Source: UBA2428 sp002343545
GTDB taxonomy: Bacteria > Bdellovibrionota > UBA2428
Length of the DNA stretch: 55,749 bases
Reading direction: 5' to 3'
Assembly: GCA_937952285.1 (NCBI GenBank)
Contig: CALFZE010000053.1
Coordinates: 1 to 55,749 of the forward strand
The position numbers were made by a program, and so were the translations under genes. Below the pieces are notes generated by a model. That model was not told the DNA's origin and did no database searches. It saw nothing but the letters and a program-made list of their open reading frames with translations. Of this stretch, positions 36,986 through 43,616 are shown piece after piece. Every line of letters begins with the position of its first letter. Within the stretch, counting starts at the first letter, position 1.

Positions 36986-37070
36986 ATGGGAATTCAAATC
37001 GAACTCGTAACGGATAGTCCTCGTAGCTGACTAACGCAGTCCAGGCTCGAGGATTTGTTGGCTTAGTTTG
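36986..37070 (+). pseudogene. Truncated 5' fragment of an HExxH-protein gene (paralogue of 40574-41116)
   Basis: From the ATG at 36986 the DNA follows the first ~85 bases of the cassette-3 gene at 40574 with roughly 80% identity by eye, encoding MGIQIELVTDSPRS and then an in-frame TGA where the intact gene has CGA. The match ends at GGCTTAGTTTG, directly against the A-run that opens repeat 2. The rest of the gene is missing. Confidence 0.7.
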
Positions 37071-37201
37071 AAAAATGGAGCCAAGGATGGGGATTGAACC
37101 CACGACCCCCGCTTTACGAAGCTGGGGGTCGTGGCGTCATTTCCCGGGCCTCGCACCGATTTTGATCGCTTGATGCGAGGCCCGCGGGAGTCGTTCAATG
37201 G
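37071..37201. repeat. Cassette boundary repeat 2 (type A)
   Basis: An A-run and TGG (37076, reverse complement of the tRNA CCA), then 45 bases (37076-37120) identical to the tRNA-Thr 3' half through the anticodon loop. From 37121 the sequence departs from the tRNA and instead pairs back: CCACGACCCCC (37100-37110) with GGGGGTCGTGG (37124-37134) and GCTT with AAGC, leaving loop TACG and one unpaired T (37123). A second 11-bp inverted repeat follows (CGGGCCTCGCA and TGCGAGGCCCG), then GGGAGTC (37186-37192) and CAATGG (37196-37201). Confidence 0.85.
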
Positions 37202-37204
37202 GTA

Positions 37205-39256
37205 CTAATGACCACTCGTATCCTGATCAGGGGCGACGCCACGAGCGCGGAGAGCCTCCTCGGCGATGCGGGCGAAGATCGGGGCCGCATGGCGGCTGCC
37301 GACAGGTTCCGAGGTGCCGGGGTCGTTGGTCACCACATAGATCACGAGACGCGGCTGGAGAGCCGGCGCGAACCCGATGAAGGATCCCGCGTTGCTCATG
37401 CCCCAGTTGCCGTCACCCACGTCGGTTCCTTTGGTCGTCGCGGTCTTCCCGGCCATGCGGTAGGGACGTTGTCCGATAACCTTGGCGGTCCCACGGAGGG
37501 TGACGTCGTGCAGGACTTGGCGTAAGTCGCGCGCGACTTCTTCCCTCAGAACTTGCCGGACGACGTGGATCTTATCGTCTCCGTCCGAGAACTGGATGGG
37601 GCGCATGAGGCGTCCGCCGTTAGCGATCGCACCAAAGGCCTGTACCACTTCGAGGGGGCTGCTCACAATCTGGCTGTAGCCTAGGTTGAAAGCGATCCGA
37701 CGTTCTTCGTCACTCATTCGCGGAGAGGGGAGCTTGCCGACGCGAGCCGACGGGAATTCCGCGGAGGAACCCCCCGGGCCGAAACCGAAATCTCGGAATC
37801 CGCGGTCGAGCTCGCTGGCCCGCAAAGTTTTGCTGATATGGAGACCGCAGATGTTGCTCGACTGGAGCAAGGTGTCCGCCGTCGTGAGTTTATCGAAGGC
37901 GCGGTAGTCGAGGATCGTGTGTCCGGCGTAGGTATAGCGTCCCCGCCCACAATCGTAAGTTGTGTCGAGGGTCGTGCGATTGCGTTCGAGCGCGAGGGCC
38001 GTCACAAAGACTTTCGAAATCGAAGCCGGTTCGACGAGTGCCGAAAGTGCCCAGTTCTTGGGGTGGCTCGGATCATCGCTGAATTCGGCCGCGGCGAGGA
38101 GGCGACCGCTACCGGGTTCCGCCACGATCGCGAATCCGGATTTGGCCTGGATCTTTTCGAGGCCTTCTTTGAGGGCGCGTTCGGCGATGCGCTGGACCTC
38201 GGGGTCGAAGTCGGGCGTGCCCGGGTTGACGGGCGCCGTTTCGGGCGGACGAGAAATTTTCTCGGTCGCATAGGCACCTAAAGCGACGAGGGTGATGGCC
38301 AGGAGGCCAATCGAGTAAGTGACTCGCTGACGGCCGGTAGTGGGGGACGTGAACATTTCGATTCTCCTTCGTAATTGGGATTTGAGTTCGATCGTTCCTC
38401 CGGAGGTCGCGGCCATCCACGCGGTACCGGCGTAGACGGCGCGAAATCCGGCGGCGGACTCGGCCACTCGTAATAAGCAGAGTCCGTAATCGCGCGGCGA
38501 AATGCCTCTCCGGCCGGTGAGGACCTCGTCGCACGAAAATTCCTGAAGCTCTTGGATCTCTCGCTTCCAGAGCGAGAGGAAAGGATTGGCGAAAAAGAAG
38601 ATCTGCAGAGCTTCGATGAGCAGAGCCCAAGGCGTGTCGCCCTGGCGGTGATGCTGAATCTCGTGTCGAAGTGCGATGCGGTAGTCGGGTTCCACGCCAA
38701 TGAGATGTATGGGGAGCACAACATCGGCGAAGCCGCGCACTCGAGTTGAGAAGGGAACGGCCACGTCATCCGAGAGGAGAATATTGACTCGGCCTTGGCG
38801 GCGGATGGGAAGAGCGCGGGCCAGGATGGCGCGGAGACGGAAGAGGTTACGGAAGAGGCGTGAAGCCGAAAGAACGACCCCCAGAATAAAAAGGCCGGCG
38901 GCAATCGGCAGACGACGATCGTAGATCCAGGCGGAAATATCAGGCTGAGCGGCCGCGACCTTGGCGGAAGTCGTGTTGCGAAGTTGCGGCATTTTGCTCG
39001 CGGCACGTACCGGGGCGGCCACGGAAGTCTCGCCGTGCGGCGCCATGTCGGGGAGTCGAAGGATCGGCGTCGCTTCGGTCGAAATTGCCATCCATGCGGG
39101 CACTGCTAGAACTGAGACGAGGAGCAGACTCTGAGCAATGCGGAGTCTCGCAATGGGGCGCCCACCCGAGAGCTGTAGGAGACGCACAACGCCGTAACCC
39201 ACAATGATCGCGAGGTTCGTGAGGAAGTAGGCGCGGGCGAGAATCTCGAGCGTCAC
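37205..39256 (-). CDS. M56 peptidase fused to a penicillin-binding transpeptidase-like domain (BlaR1/MecR1-like sensor)
   Basis: A 683-residue membrane protein. N-terminal membrane helices flank an M56 metallopeptidase with RHEIQHHRQGD (His198-Glu199-His202). After a final membrane helix (about 330) comes an extracytoplasmic domain with SxxK in EPASISKVF (Ser412/Lys415), SSN in LLQSSNICG and KTA instead of KTG in AGKTATTKGT (Lys604). That domain reads like FtsI/PBP2 rather than the OXA-type sensor of BlaR1. By analogy, a beta-lactam would acylate Ser412 and trigger the M56 domain to inactivate the adjacent repressor. GTG start overlaps the BlaI stop; the TAG lies 3 bp from boundary repeat 2. 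Confidence 0.85.
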   Translation of the reverse strand: MTLEILARAYFLTNLAIIVGYGVVRLLQLSGGRPIARLRIAQSLLLVSVLAVPAWMAISTEATPILRLPDMAPHGETSVAAPVRAASKMPQLRNTTSAKVAAAQPDISAWIYDRRLPIAAGLFILGVVLSASRLFRNLFRLRAILARALPIRRQGRVNILLSDDVAVPFSTRVRGFADVVLPIHLIGVEPDYRIALRHEIQHHRQGDTPWALLIEALQIFFFANPFLSLWKREIQELQEFSCDEVLTGRRGISPRDYGLCLLRVAESAAGFRAVYAGTAWMAATSGGTIELKSQLRRRIEMFTSPTTGRQRVTYSIGLLAITLVALGAYATEKISRPPETAPVNPGTPDFDPEVQRIAERALKEGLEKIQAKSGFAIVAEPGSGRLLAAAEFSDDPSHPKNWALSALVEPASISKVFVTALALERNRTTLDTTYDCGRGRYTYAGHTILDYRAFDKLTTADTLLQSSNICGLHISKTLRASELDRGFRDFGFGPGGSSAEFPSARVGKLPSPRMSDEERRIAFNLGYSQIVSSPLEVVQAFGAIANGGRLMRPIQFSDGDDKIHVVRQVLREEVARDLRQVLHDVTLRGTAKVIGQRPYRMAGKTATTKGTDVGDGNWGMSNAGSFIGFAPALQPRLVIYVVTNDPGTSEPVGSRHAAPIFARIAEEALRARGVAPDQDTSGH

Positions 39257-39648
39257 GATTTGTCTCCGAGGCGCTCCGCCAGGCTGGCGCGGATTTTCTT
39301 TAGCTCTTCGGGCGCGAGGCGCTCGTCACCCAAGAGACGCATGATCATCGATCCGGGGCTACCGTCGAAGAGGTTGTTGGCGAGGTGCTGGAGACTGAGT
39401 TTCTCGTAATCCGCTTTGGCGACGAGCGGGCGGTAATCGTGCACGCGCTCTTTCTTGCGAGAAGCGATCACGTGCTTCTGCTCGAGCACCTTCATGACGG
39501 TTGCAACGGTCGTGTAGGCGAGCTCGCGTTCCCTCGCGAGTTCGGCTTGCACCTCCTTGATCGTGCATTCGCCCAGGCGCCAGATGGCGTTCATCACTTC
39601 GAGTTCAACTTCGGTCAGGGGCTTTTCGGGGAGCTTCGATTTGCTCAA
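39253..39648 (-). CDS. BlaI/MecI-family repressor
   Basis: A 131-residue winged-helix repressor: LTEVELEVMNAIWRLGECTIKEVQAEL, then YTTVATVMKVLEQKHVI (recognition helix and wing) and a C-terminal dimerisation tail. Start is TTG at 39648 with a strong GGAGG five bases upstream. The gene is first in the operon and its TGA overlaps the GTG of the sensor protease. Two inverted repeats that look like its operators sit 20-65 bp upstream, so the operon should be autoregulated and derepressed when the sensor cleaves BlaI. Confidence 0.92.
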   Translation of the reverse strand: MSKSKLPEKPLTEVELEVMNAIWRLGECTIKEVQAELARERELAYTTVATVMKVLEQKHVIASRKKERVHDYRPLVAKADYEKLSLQHLANNLFDGSPGSMIMRLLGDERLAPEELKKIRASLAERLGDKS

Positions 39649-39670
39649 GGGACCTCCAGGATGAGATCAC

Positions 39671-39712
39671 TCTACTAGAGTTCTAGTAGATGTCTACTAT
39701 AAAACTAGTAGA
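39671..39712 (-). promoter_or_regulatory. Tandem BlaI operators over a -10 element
   Basis: Operator 1: TCTACTAGA (39671-39679), GT, TCTAGTAGA (39682-39690), a perfect 9-bp inverted repeat. Operator 2: TCTACTA (39693-39699), six bases, TAGTAGA (39706-39712). Both are 20 bp and their centres are 22 bp apart, so dimers would bind on one DNA face. A minus-strand -10 candidate TATAGT (39696-39701) lies inside operator 2. Confidence 0.8.
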
Positions 39713-39717
39713 AATCG

Positions 39718-39752
39718 AAAATCAGAACTCTGAGAGCGGTGTTCTGATTTTT
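39718..39752. terminator. Terminator-like hairpin upstream of the BlaI promoter
   Basis: Eleven-base arms AAAATCAGAAC (39718-39728) and GTTCTGATTTT (39741-39751), 12-base loop, T-run on the plus strand. It would insulate the BlaI operon. From 39753 to 39840 nothing else is seen. Confidence 0.6.
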
Positions 39753-39840
39753 ATCTGGGCCCCGCGATGTTCAACCGATGTACAACGAGAAACCGTAAAC
39801 AACTGAAATTGGCTTCGAGTTGGACGTTCTAAGTATTGGA

Positions 39841-39993
39841 AAAACTGGAGCCAAGGATGGGGATTGAGCCCACGACCCCCGCTTTACGAAGCTGGGGGTC
39901 AAGGTCCCCAAATGGCTTATTTCTCAAATGAAAACTAGTGGATAGGGTTCTTGCGGGTATTCTTGTGCGAGGCCGCTGGGAGGCACTCAATGG
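39841..39993. repeat. Cassette boundary repeat 3 (type A)
   Basis: Begins AAAACTGG (TGG at 39846) and matches the tRNA 3' half with one change (ATTGAGCCC for ATTGAACCC). The bulged hairpin is kept (GACCCCC-GCTT, loop TACG, AAGC-T-GGGGGTC) but the outer pairs are lost. A longer AT-rich middle follows, then TGTGCGAGGCC and the block GGGAGGC (39978-39984) with CAATGG (39988-39993). Confidence 0.8.
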
Positions 39994-40017
39994 CACCTCA
40001 TGTCCACGAATGTCTAT

Positions 40018-40047
40018 TTGACGAGCGTATATACAAAAGCATACAAT
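40018..40047 (+). promoter_or_regulatory. Promoter of the BrnTA operon
   Basis: TTGACG (40018-40023), 18-bp spacer, TACAAT (40042-40047). The palindrome GTATATAC (40027-40034) and a second GTATAC/ATAC pattern in the spacer could be BrnA-binding sites. The BrnT ATG is only 6 bp after the -10, so the transcript would be leaderless or nearly so. Confidence 0.6.
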
Positions 40048-40053
40048 ATTAAA

Positions 40054-40332
40054 ATGAACTTCGCGTGGGATGACCTCAAGAACCGAGCGAATTTCAAGAA
40101 GCATGGGATTTGGTTCGAGGAAGCCCAGACGATTTGGGCCGACCGCGGCTCGGTTGAGTTCTTCGATCCCGAGCACAGCGAGAATGAAGATCGCTTTCTG
40201 CGTATTGGCCATTCTACGAAAGCGCGGATCCTGCTCGTGGTTTTCTGCGAGATCTCCGAAGGCTCCATCCGAATCATCTCGGCCCGCAAAGCGACCTCGA
40301 AGGAAGTGAGAGACTATGAAAAAGGAATATGA
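40054..40332 (+). CDS. brnT: BrnT toxin (ribonuclease)
   Basis: A 92-residue protein with the BrnT core FAWDDLKNRANFKKHGIWFEEAQTIW, the turn EDRFLRIGHS and the C-terminal IRIISARKATSKEVRDYE. BrnT is a RelE-like RNase that blocks growth by cleaving RNA and is neutralised by BrnA. ATG 40054 is where family members start; the frame is open from 40000. The stop overlaps the BrnA start by 17 bp. First gene of cassette 3. Confidence 0.92.
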   Translation: MNFAWDDLKNRANFKKHGIWFEEAQTIWADRGSVEFFDPEHSENEDRFLRIGHSTKARILLVVFCEISEGSIRIISARKATSKEVRDYEKGI

Positions 40333-40567
40333 CCTGAACAAGCTCAAGAAACGTCCCGGCAAGGCGAAGTCGAGCGATGAGGCGGCCAAGACGCCGATCA
40401 GCATCCGTCTCGACGCCGCGGTTCTGGCGGATTTGCGTACCGAAGCGGAGCGGCTAGGGATTCCTTACCAAACGTTCATTGGCAGTATTCTGCATCGCTA
40501 TTCCCACGGTGAGCTCGTCGACCCGAAGGCGACGGATCTTCTGAAGTTGGCAAAGAAGGCCTCTTGA
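40316..40567 (+). CDS. brnA: BrnA antitoxin
   Basis: An 83-residue antitoxin. After a charged N-terminal arm (KKRPGKAKSSDEA) comes a ribbon-helix-helix fold: TPISIRLDAAVLADLRTEAERLGIPYQTFIGSILHRYS (key: IRLDxxVLxxLRxxA, GIPYQT). It neutralises BrnT and represses the operon. It overlaps the BrnT gene by 17 bp and is followed 6 bp later by the HExxH-protein gene, so all three genes probably share a transcript. Confidence 0.9.
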   Translation: MKKEYDLNKLKKRPGKAKSSDEAAKTPISIRLDAAVLADLRTEAERLGIPYQTFIGSILHRYSHGELVDPKATDLLKLAKKAS

Positions 40568-40573
40568 AGCGAT

Positions 40574-41116
40574 ATGGGGATTCGGATCGAACTCATAACG
40601 GATAATCCTCGCAGCCGACTGACGCGGTTGAGGCTCGAAGCCTTATTGGCTCAGTATGATTTGAGTCCGTTCCTTTTTACGTGCCACATTCGTATTGAGT
40701 CGGGGGTGATTCCCCACAGCCATCCGGTTCTCACCATGAACGCAAGGCATGTAGAGAATCCGGAACGCCTATTGATGACTTTCGTGCATGAGCAGCTTCA
40801 TTGGTTCGTGGAAAGTCTAGATCCTCAAAAGACGGGCAAAGCTATTGCCGAGATAGCGACTTTGTTCCCCGAGGTCCCGGAGCACCAGGCGGGCGGTGGG
40901 ACGGATGAAGGGTCGACTTATCTTCATCTCCTGATCGGGGTTTATGAAATTGAATCGCTCCGGAGCCTTCTCGGAGTCTCTCGAGCCAGCGAGCTATACT
41001 CGACCATCGATGTCTATCCTTGGGTCTATCGAACGGTGATGGATCACGAAGCGTCGCTGAAGGCGATCGTGGCTAAACACGCCCTCGAGTTTCGGCCAGC
41101 AGATATGTTGGATTAG
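40574..41116 (+). CDS. Putative metallopeptidase-like protein (HExxH), cassette cargo
   Basis: A 180-residue cytoplasmic protein with MTFVHEQLHWFVE, an HExxH at His72-Glu73-His76 preceded by hydrophobic residues, as in zincins. A third ligand may be Glu or His in DEGSTYLHLLIGVYE about 40 residues on. I do not recognise the family. It lies 6 bp after brnA, and its stop is 8 bp before boundary repeat 4. A truncated, stop-containing copy of its 5' end is found in cassette 1 after another toxin-antitoxin pair, so the gene seems to travel with such modules. Confidence 0.7.
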   Translation: MGIRIELITDNPRSRLTRLRLEALLAQYDLSPFLFTCHIRIESGVIPHSHPVLTMNARHVENPERLLMTFVHEQLHWFVESLDPQKTGKAIAEIATLFPEVPEHQAGGGTDEGSTYLHLLIGVYEIESLRSLLGVSRASELYSTIDVYPWVYRTVMDHEASLKAIVAKHALEFRPADMLD

Positions 41117-41120
41117 TCGG

Positions 41121-41263
41121 AAAATGGAGCCAAGGATGGGGATTGAATGCGGCCGGCGAGGCCCACGACCTCCGCTTTACGAAGCTGGGGGTCGTGTCGC
41201 CATTTCCCGGGTCGCACCGGATTTCGATCGCTCGATGCGAGGCCGGTGGGAGTCGACCAAAGT
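41121..41263. repeat. Cassette boundary repeat 4 (type B)
   Basis: AAAATGG (TGG at 41125) plus the tRNA 3' half, but with a 14-base insert TGCGGCCGGCGAGG after GATTGAA. The bulged hairpin is kept with one G-T pair (CACGACCTCC against GGGGGTCGTG). It is followed by a CGCACC...GATGCGAGGCC section and the block GGGAGTC (41248-41254) with CAAAG (41258-41262). Confidence 0.82.
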
Positions 41264-41285
41264 CTCCCACTGTCGCCTTAGCTGT

Positions 41286-42392
41286 CTAGAGTTGGCTGGC
41301 GGCTGGTTTGAATAGGACGTCTTCCATGAACCCCTTGGCGTCGTTCAAAACGGCGCCTCCGCGGGTACGGATTGTGTGCTCGAGGGCTTCGGGGCTTTCC
41401 CAGTTCTGATAGGCAATCTCGAGATCACGGGTTCTTAAGATTTTGTAGCCGCGTAGTGGGCCGCCGAAGGTCTGCTTGACGAGTGCGATGTGGCGCTCAA
41501 GGCGTCGCTCGAATTCCGTTTCGTTCACGTTGGGTTTCCGCGCGCCTACGTAAATCGTCGTATAGCCCTGCTTCCAGTCAACGGAACGAGGCGAAGCATC
41601 GACAACTTTGGCATGCTGCTGGCTCCACACCTTCTCTAAGAGGGCTTCCAAAAAGGCTTCCGCCAGATCTTGATCGGACTGCGGGTTCTGACCCGTAATG
41701 AGTTCCCGGTCACGAACAATGTGGCTCTTCCAGTTCGGTCCGTTCTCGATCTTGGCTCCCTGGCGGCGGAGGGCGTCGGCTACGTAGTAACGCATGTGGC
41801 CGCTCAGGTGACCGGCGTCTTCCTCTTCTTTCTCTTCGGCGTTCGAAAATACGGTCATGCGGTATCCCACGTAGGTTCGCTGAGCCGCGAGCAGGGCGGC
41901 CGGGCCGTGGCAGATGGCCGCCGTGGGCTTAGCCGTCTCGTGGAAGTTCTTTAGGATGCGTCCTAGGGCAGAGCTTCCAGGGAGGTCTTCCATAGCAGCG
42001 TGGCCGCCGGGGATGAGAAGTCCATCGTAGGCTGCGAGGTCCGTATCCCGGAGTAGGTTCAGGTTTCGCGGCGCGCGCAAGCTACGGACGGAGCCCAGGA
42101 AAGTCCGGGCTTTGGCGTGCTCCTCCGGGGATTTGAACCAGTTCGGAGCGTCGCTGATCTTGTCGAAGACGGGAAGGCGTCCCTGGGGAGTTGCGATCTC
42201 GAGTTCAAAACCCGCCCGAGCGAGTATCTGGGCCGGGGTCGTAAACTCGGAGAGGAAGTAGCCGGTCGAATGCCGACCTCCCTCACGGGTCCGAACGTAG
42301 TCGACCCCCGAGAGGACGACGAGGACCTTCCCGGTGGCGGCGGAAGTCCAGAGCGGGGTTAGCGCGAGCAGAGCGAATAGTAAGCGTTTCAT
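41286..42392 (-). CDS. Exported DJ-1/PfpI-family protein with C-terminal ferredoxin-like domain
   Basis: A 368-residue protein with a signal peptide (LLFALLALTPLWTSAA). The DJ-1/PfpI domain has the nucleophile Cys161 in AAICHGPAALL, a conserved Glu early on in GFELEIATPQG and YDGLLIPGGHAAMEDL. This is the Hsp31/glyoxalase-III-like pattern. Residues about 275-368 (TTIYVGARKPNVNETEFERRL, YQNWESPEALEHTI) resemble a dimeric alpha-beta barrel or EthD-like domain. An exported DJ-1 protein is unusual, since most are cytoplasmic. Divergent from a LysR regulator, which likely controls it. Confidence 0.82.
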   Translation of the reverse strand: MKRLLFALLALTPLWTSAATGKVLVVLSGVDYVRTREGGRHSTGYFLSEFTTPAQILARAGFELEIATPQGRLPVFDKISDAPNWFKSPEEHAKARTFLGSVRSLRAPRNLNLLRDTDLAAYDGLLIPGGHAAMEDLPGSSALGRILKNFHETAKPTAAICHGPAALLAAQRTYVGYRMTVFSNAEEKEEEDAGHLSGHMRYYVADALRRQGAKIENGPNWKSHIVRDRELITGQNPQSDQDLAEAFLEALLEKVWSQQHAKVVDASPRSVDWKQGYTTIYVGARKPNVNETEFERRLERHIALVKQTFGGPLRGYKILRTRDLEIAYQNWESPEALEHTIRTRGGAVLNDAKGFMEDVLFKPAASQL

Positions 42393-42401
42393 GACATTCT
42401 C

Positions 42402-42454
42402 CTTATGCTTGCGGAGAAGATACGGAAGCGTTTAGCATAAGAAAATACAATTGT
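42402..42454. promoter_or_regulatory. Operator region between DJ-1 and LysR genes
   Basis: Inverted repeat CTTATGCT (42402-42409) and AGCATAAG (42434-42441), and the palindrome ACAATTGT (42447-42454), lie in the 84-bp divergent gap. Their position fits LysR-type binding sites for auto- and cross-regulation. Confidence 0.55.
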
Positions 42455-42476
42455 TTCTATACTAAGGATCGTGAAA

Positions 42477-43379
42477 ATGAATGCTCAAAATCTCCCTTTG
42501 GACTTGCGCGACCTCCAGGTTCTGCGCGACGTGATCGAATCGGGTTCCTTTTCGGCGACGGCGCGGCGTTTGGGCTTGGCTCAGCCAACCGTTTCTCAAC
42601 GGATCGCCAAACTCGAAACCAGTCTCGGAGGTCGGCTCTTCGAGCGAGTTGGACATGACGTTCACCTTACCGATCTCGGCCGGAATCTGGGCCAGCTGTC
42701 GCTCGACCTGCTGGAGCGTCAAGCGGAGTTTCTTGGACGGCTACGAGCGGAGCGGATCGAGCCTTCGGGATTGGTTCGCTACGCAATGCCGGAGAGTTGC
42801 CAATGGACGCCGCACTTCCGTCGCATCATGACCGAGATGGCGCGGATGCCGCTTCTCCGATTCGAGATCGGCATATGGCCCAACGACGATATCGTGAAGG
42901 GCCTTCTCGAAGGCCGGTTGGATTTTGGATTTATCGTGGGCGAGCGCTCTCATTCGGAACTGAAATTCGAGCGTTTCTCGATGGAGCGCTACGCGGCAGT
43001 CGCGGCGCACGCCGATTTGTTGAGTGAACTCGAATCTCGGGAAGGGCCAAGGCTCATCGCTTATCCGGGATGGGAGCCAATGGTTTTGGCGTGGGCTCGG
43101 GCCCACGGGTTCACAAAGAAGCGCAGGGAAGCGCTGGGAACTCCATCTATATCGATAGGAACTTTGGCCGGTGCCCTTCAGGCATGCCGGGCGGGCGCGG
43201 GTGTCCTTATTGCGCCCTGTCAATGCGTGGAAGCCGAGCTTCGCGAGAAATCCCTCCGCGAATATCGCCCCCAACTTCGCGAAGCGACGGGCCGCGAGGT
43301 TCACTTAGTGCGTCGTCGCGGCGAGCAGTTACCGAAGCGGTGTGAAATCGTCCTAGAAGCTTTGCGGAAATCGATCTGA
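42477..43379 (+). CDS. LysR-family transcriptional regulator
   Basis: A 300-residue regulator. N-terminal winged helix: DLRDLQVLRDVIESGSFSATARRLGLAQPTVSQRIAKLETSLGG in full agreement with the family (key SFSxTARRLGxxQPTVSxxIxxLE, LFER). Residues about 90-300 are the periplasmic-binding-protein-like effector domain. ATG 42477 has AAGGA eight bases upstream. Divergent from the DJ-1-like gene, the usual arrangement for a LysR regulator and its target. The stop is 6 bp before boundary repeat 5. Confidence 0.92.
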   Translation: MNAQNLPLDLRDLQVLRDVIESGSFSATARRLGLAQPTVSQRIAKLETSLGGRLFERVGHDVHLTDLGRNLGQLSLDLLERQAEFLGRLRAERIEPSGLVRYAMPESCQWTPHFRRIMTEMARMPLLRFEIGIWPNDDIVKGLLEGRLDFGFIVGERSHSELKFERFSMERYAAVAAHADLLSELESREGPRLIAYPGWEPMVLAWARAHGFTKKRREALGTPSISIGTLAGALQACRAGAGVLIAPCQCVEAELREKSLREYRPQLREATGREVHLVRRRGEQLPKRCEIVLEALRKSI

Positions 43380-43381
43380 GA

Positions 43382-43547
43382 AAAATGGAGCCAAGGATGG
43401 GGATTGAATGCGGCCGGCGAGGCCCACGACCCCCGCTTTACGAAGCTGGGGGTCCGGGGGAAGATTTTAAATGAAAGTCGCTCGTTAGGCCTGTTTGGGC
43501 GTTAGGTTTGCGAGGTTTCTGCGAGGGGCTTGGGAGTCAACTAACGG
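43382..43547. repeat. Cassette boundary repeat 5 (type B)
   Basis: AAAATGG (TGG at 43386), tRNA 3' half with the same 14-base insert TGCGGCCGGCGAGG as repeat 4, then the bulged hairpin GACCCCC-GCTT, loop TACG, AAGC-T-GGGGGTC. An AT-richer middle contains CGTTAGGC, followed by TGCGAGG and the block GGGAGTC (43532-43538) with TAACGG (43542-43547). Confidence 0.82.
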
Positions 43548-43579
43548 TGCCCATTGTCCATCTGTGTCGACAAATGAAA

Positions 43580-43607
43580 TTGTCAAATTATCGAAATGTG
43601 ATAATAT
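43580..43607 (+). promoter_or_regulatory. Promoter and operator of the HigBA operon
   Basis: TTGTCA (43580-43585), 16-bp spacer, TAATAT (43602-43607). Inverted repeats GACAA...TTGTC and ATTATC (43587-43592)...GATAAT (43600-43605) overlap it, as expected for HigA autoregulation. The -10 ends 9 bp before the ATG. Confidence 0.7.
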
Positions 43608-43616
43608 CGTATCTGG

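Noticed and set aside
37076..43470. Functional extra tRNA genes at the repeat copies
   Set aside because: The 5' half (acceptor strand, D-arm and one side of the anticodon stem) is absent, and two copies have an insertion in the T-arm.
43382..43547. Canonical integron attC site (CGTTAGGC in repeat 5)
   Set aside because: GTTAGGC occurs in this copy only; the other sites lack matching R/L boxes, and no integron integrase is present. The likeness is structural, not a true attC.
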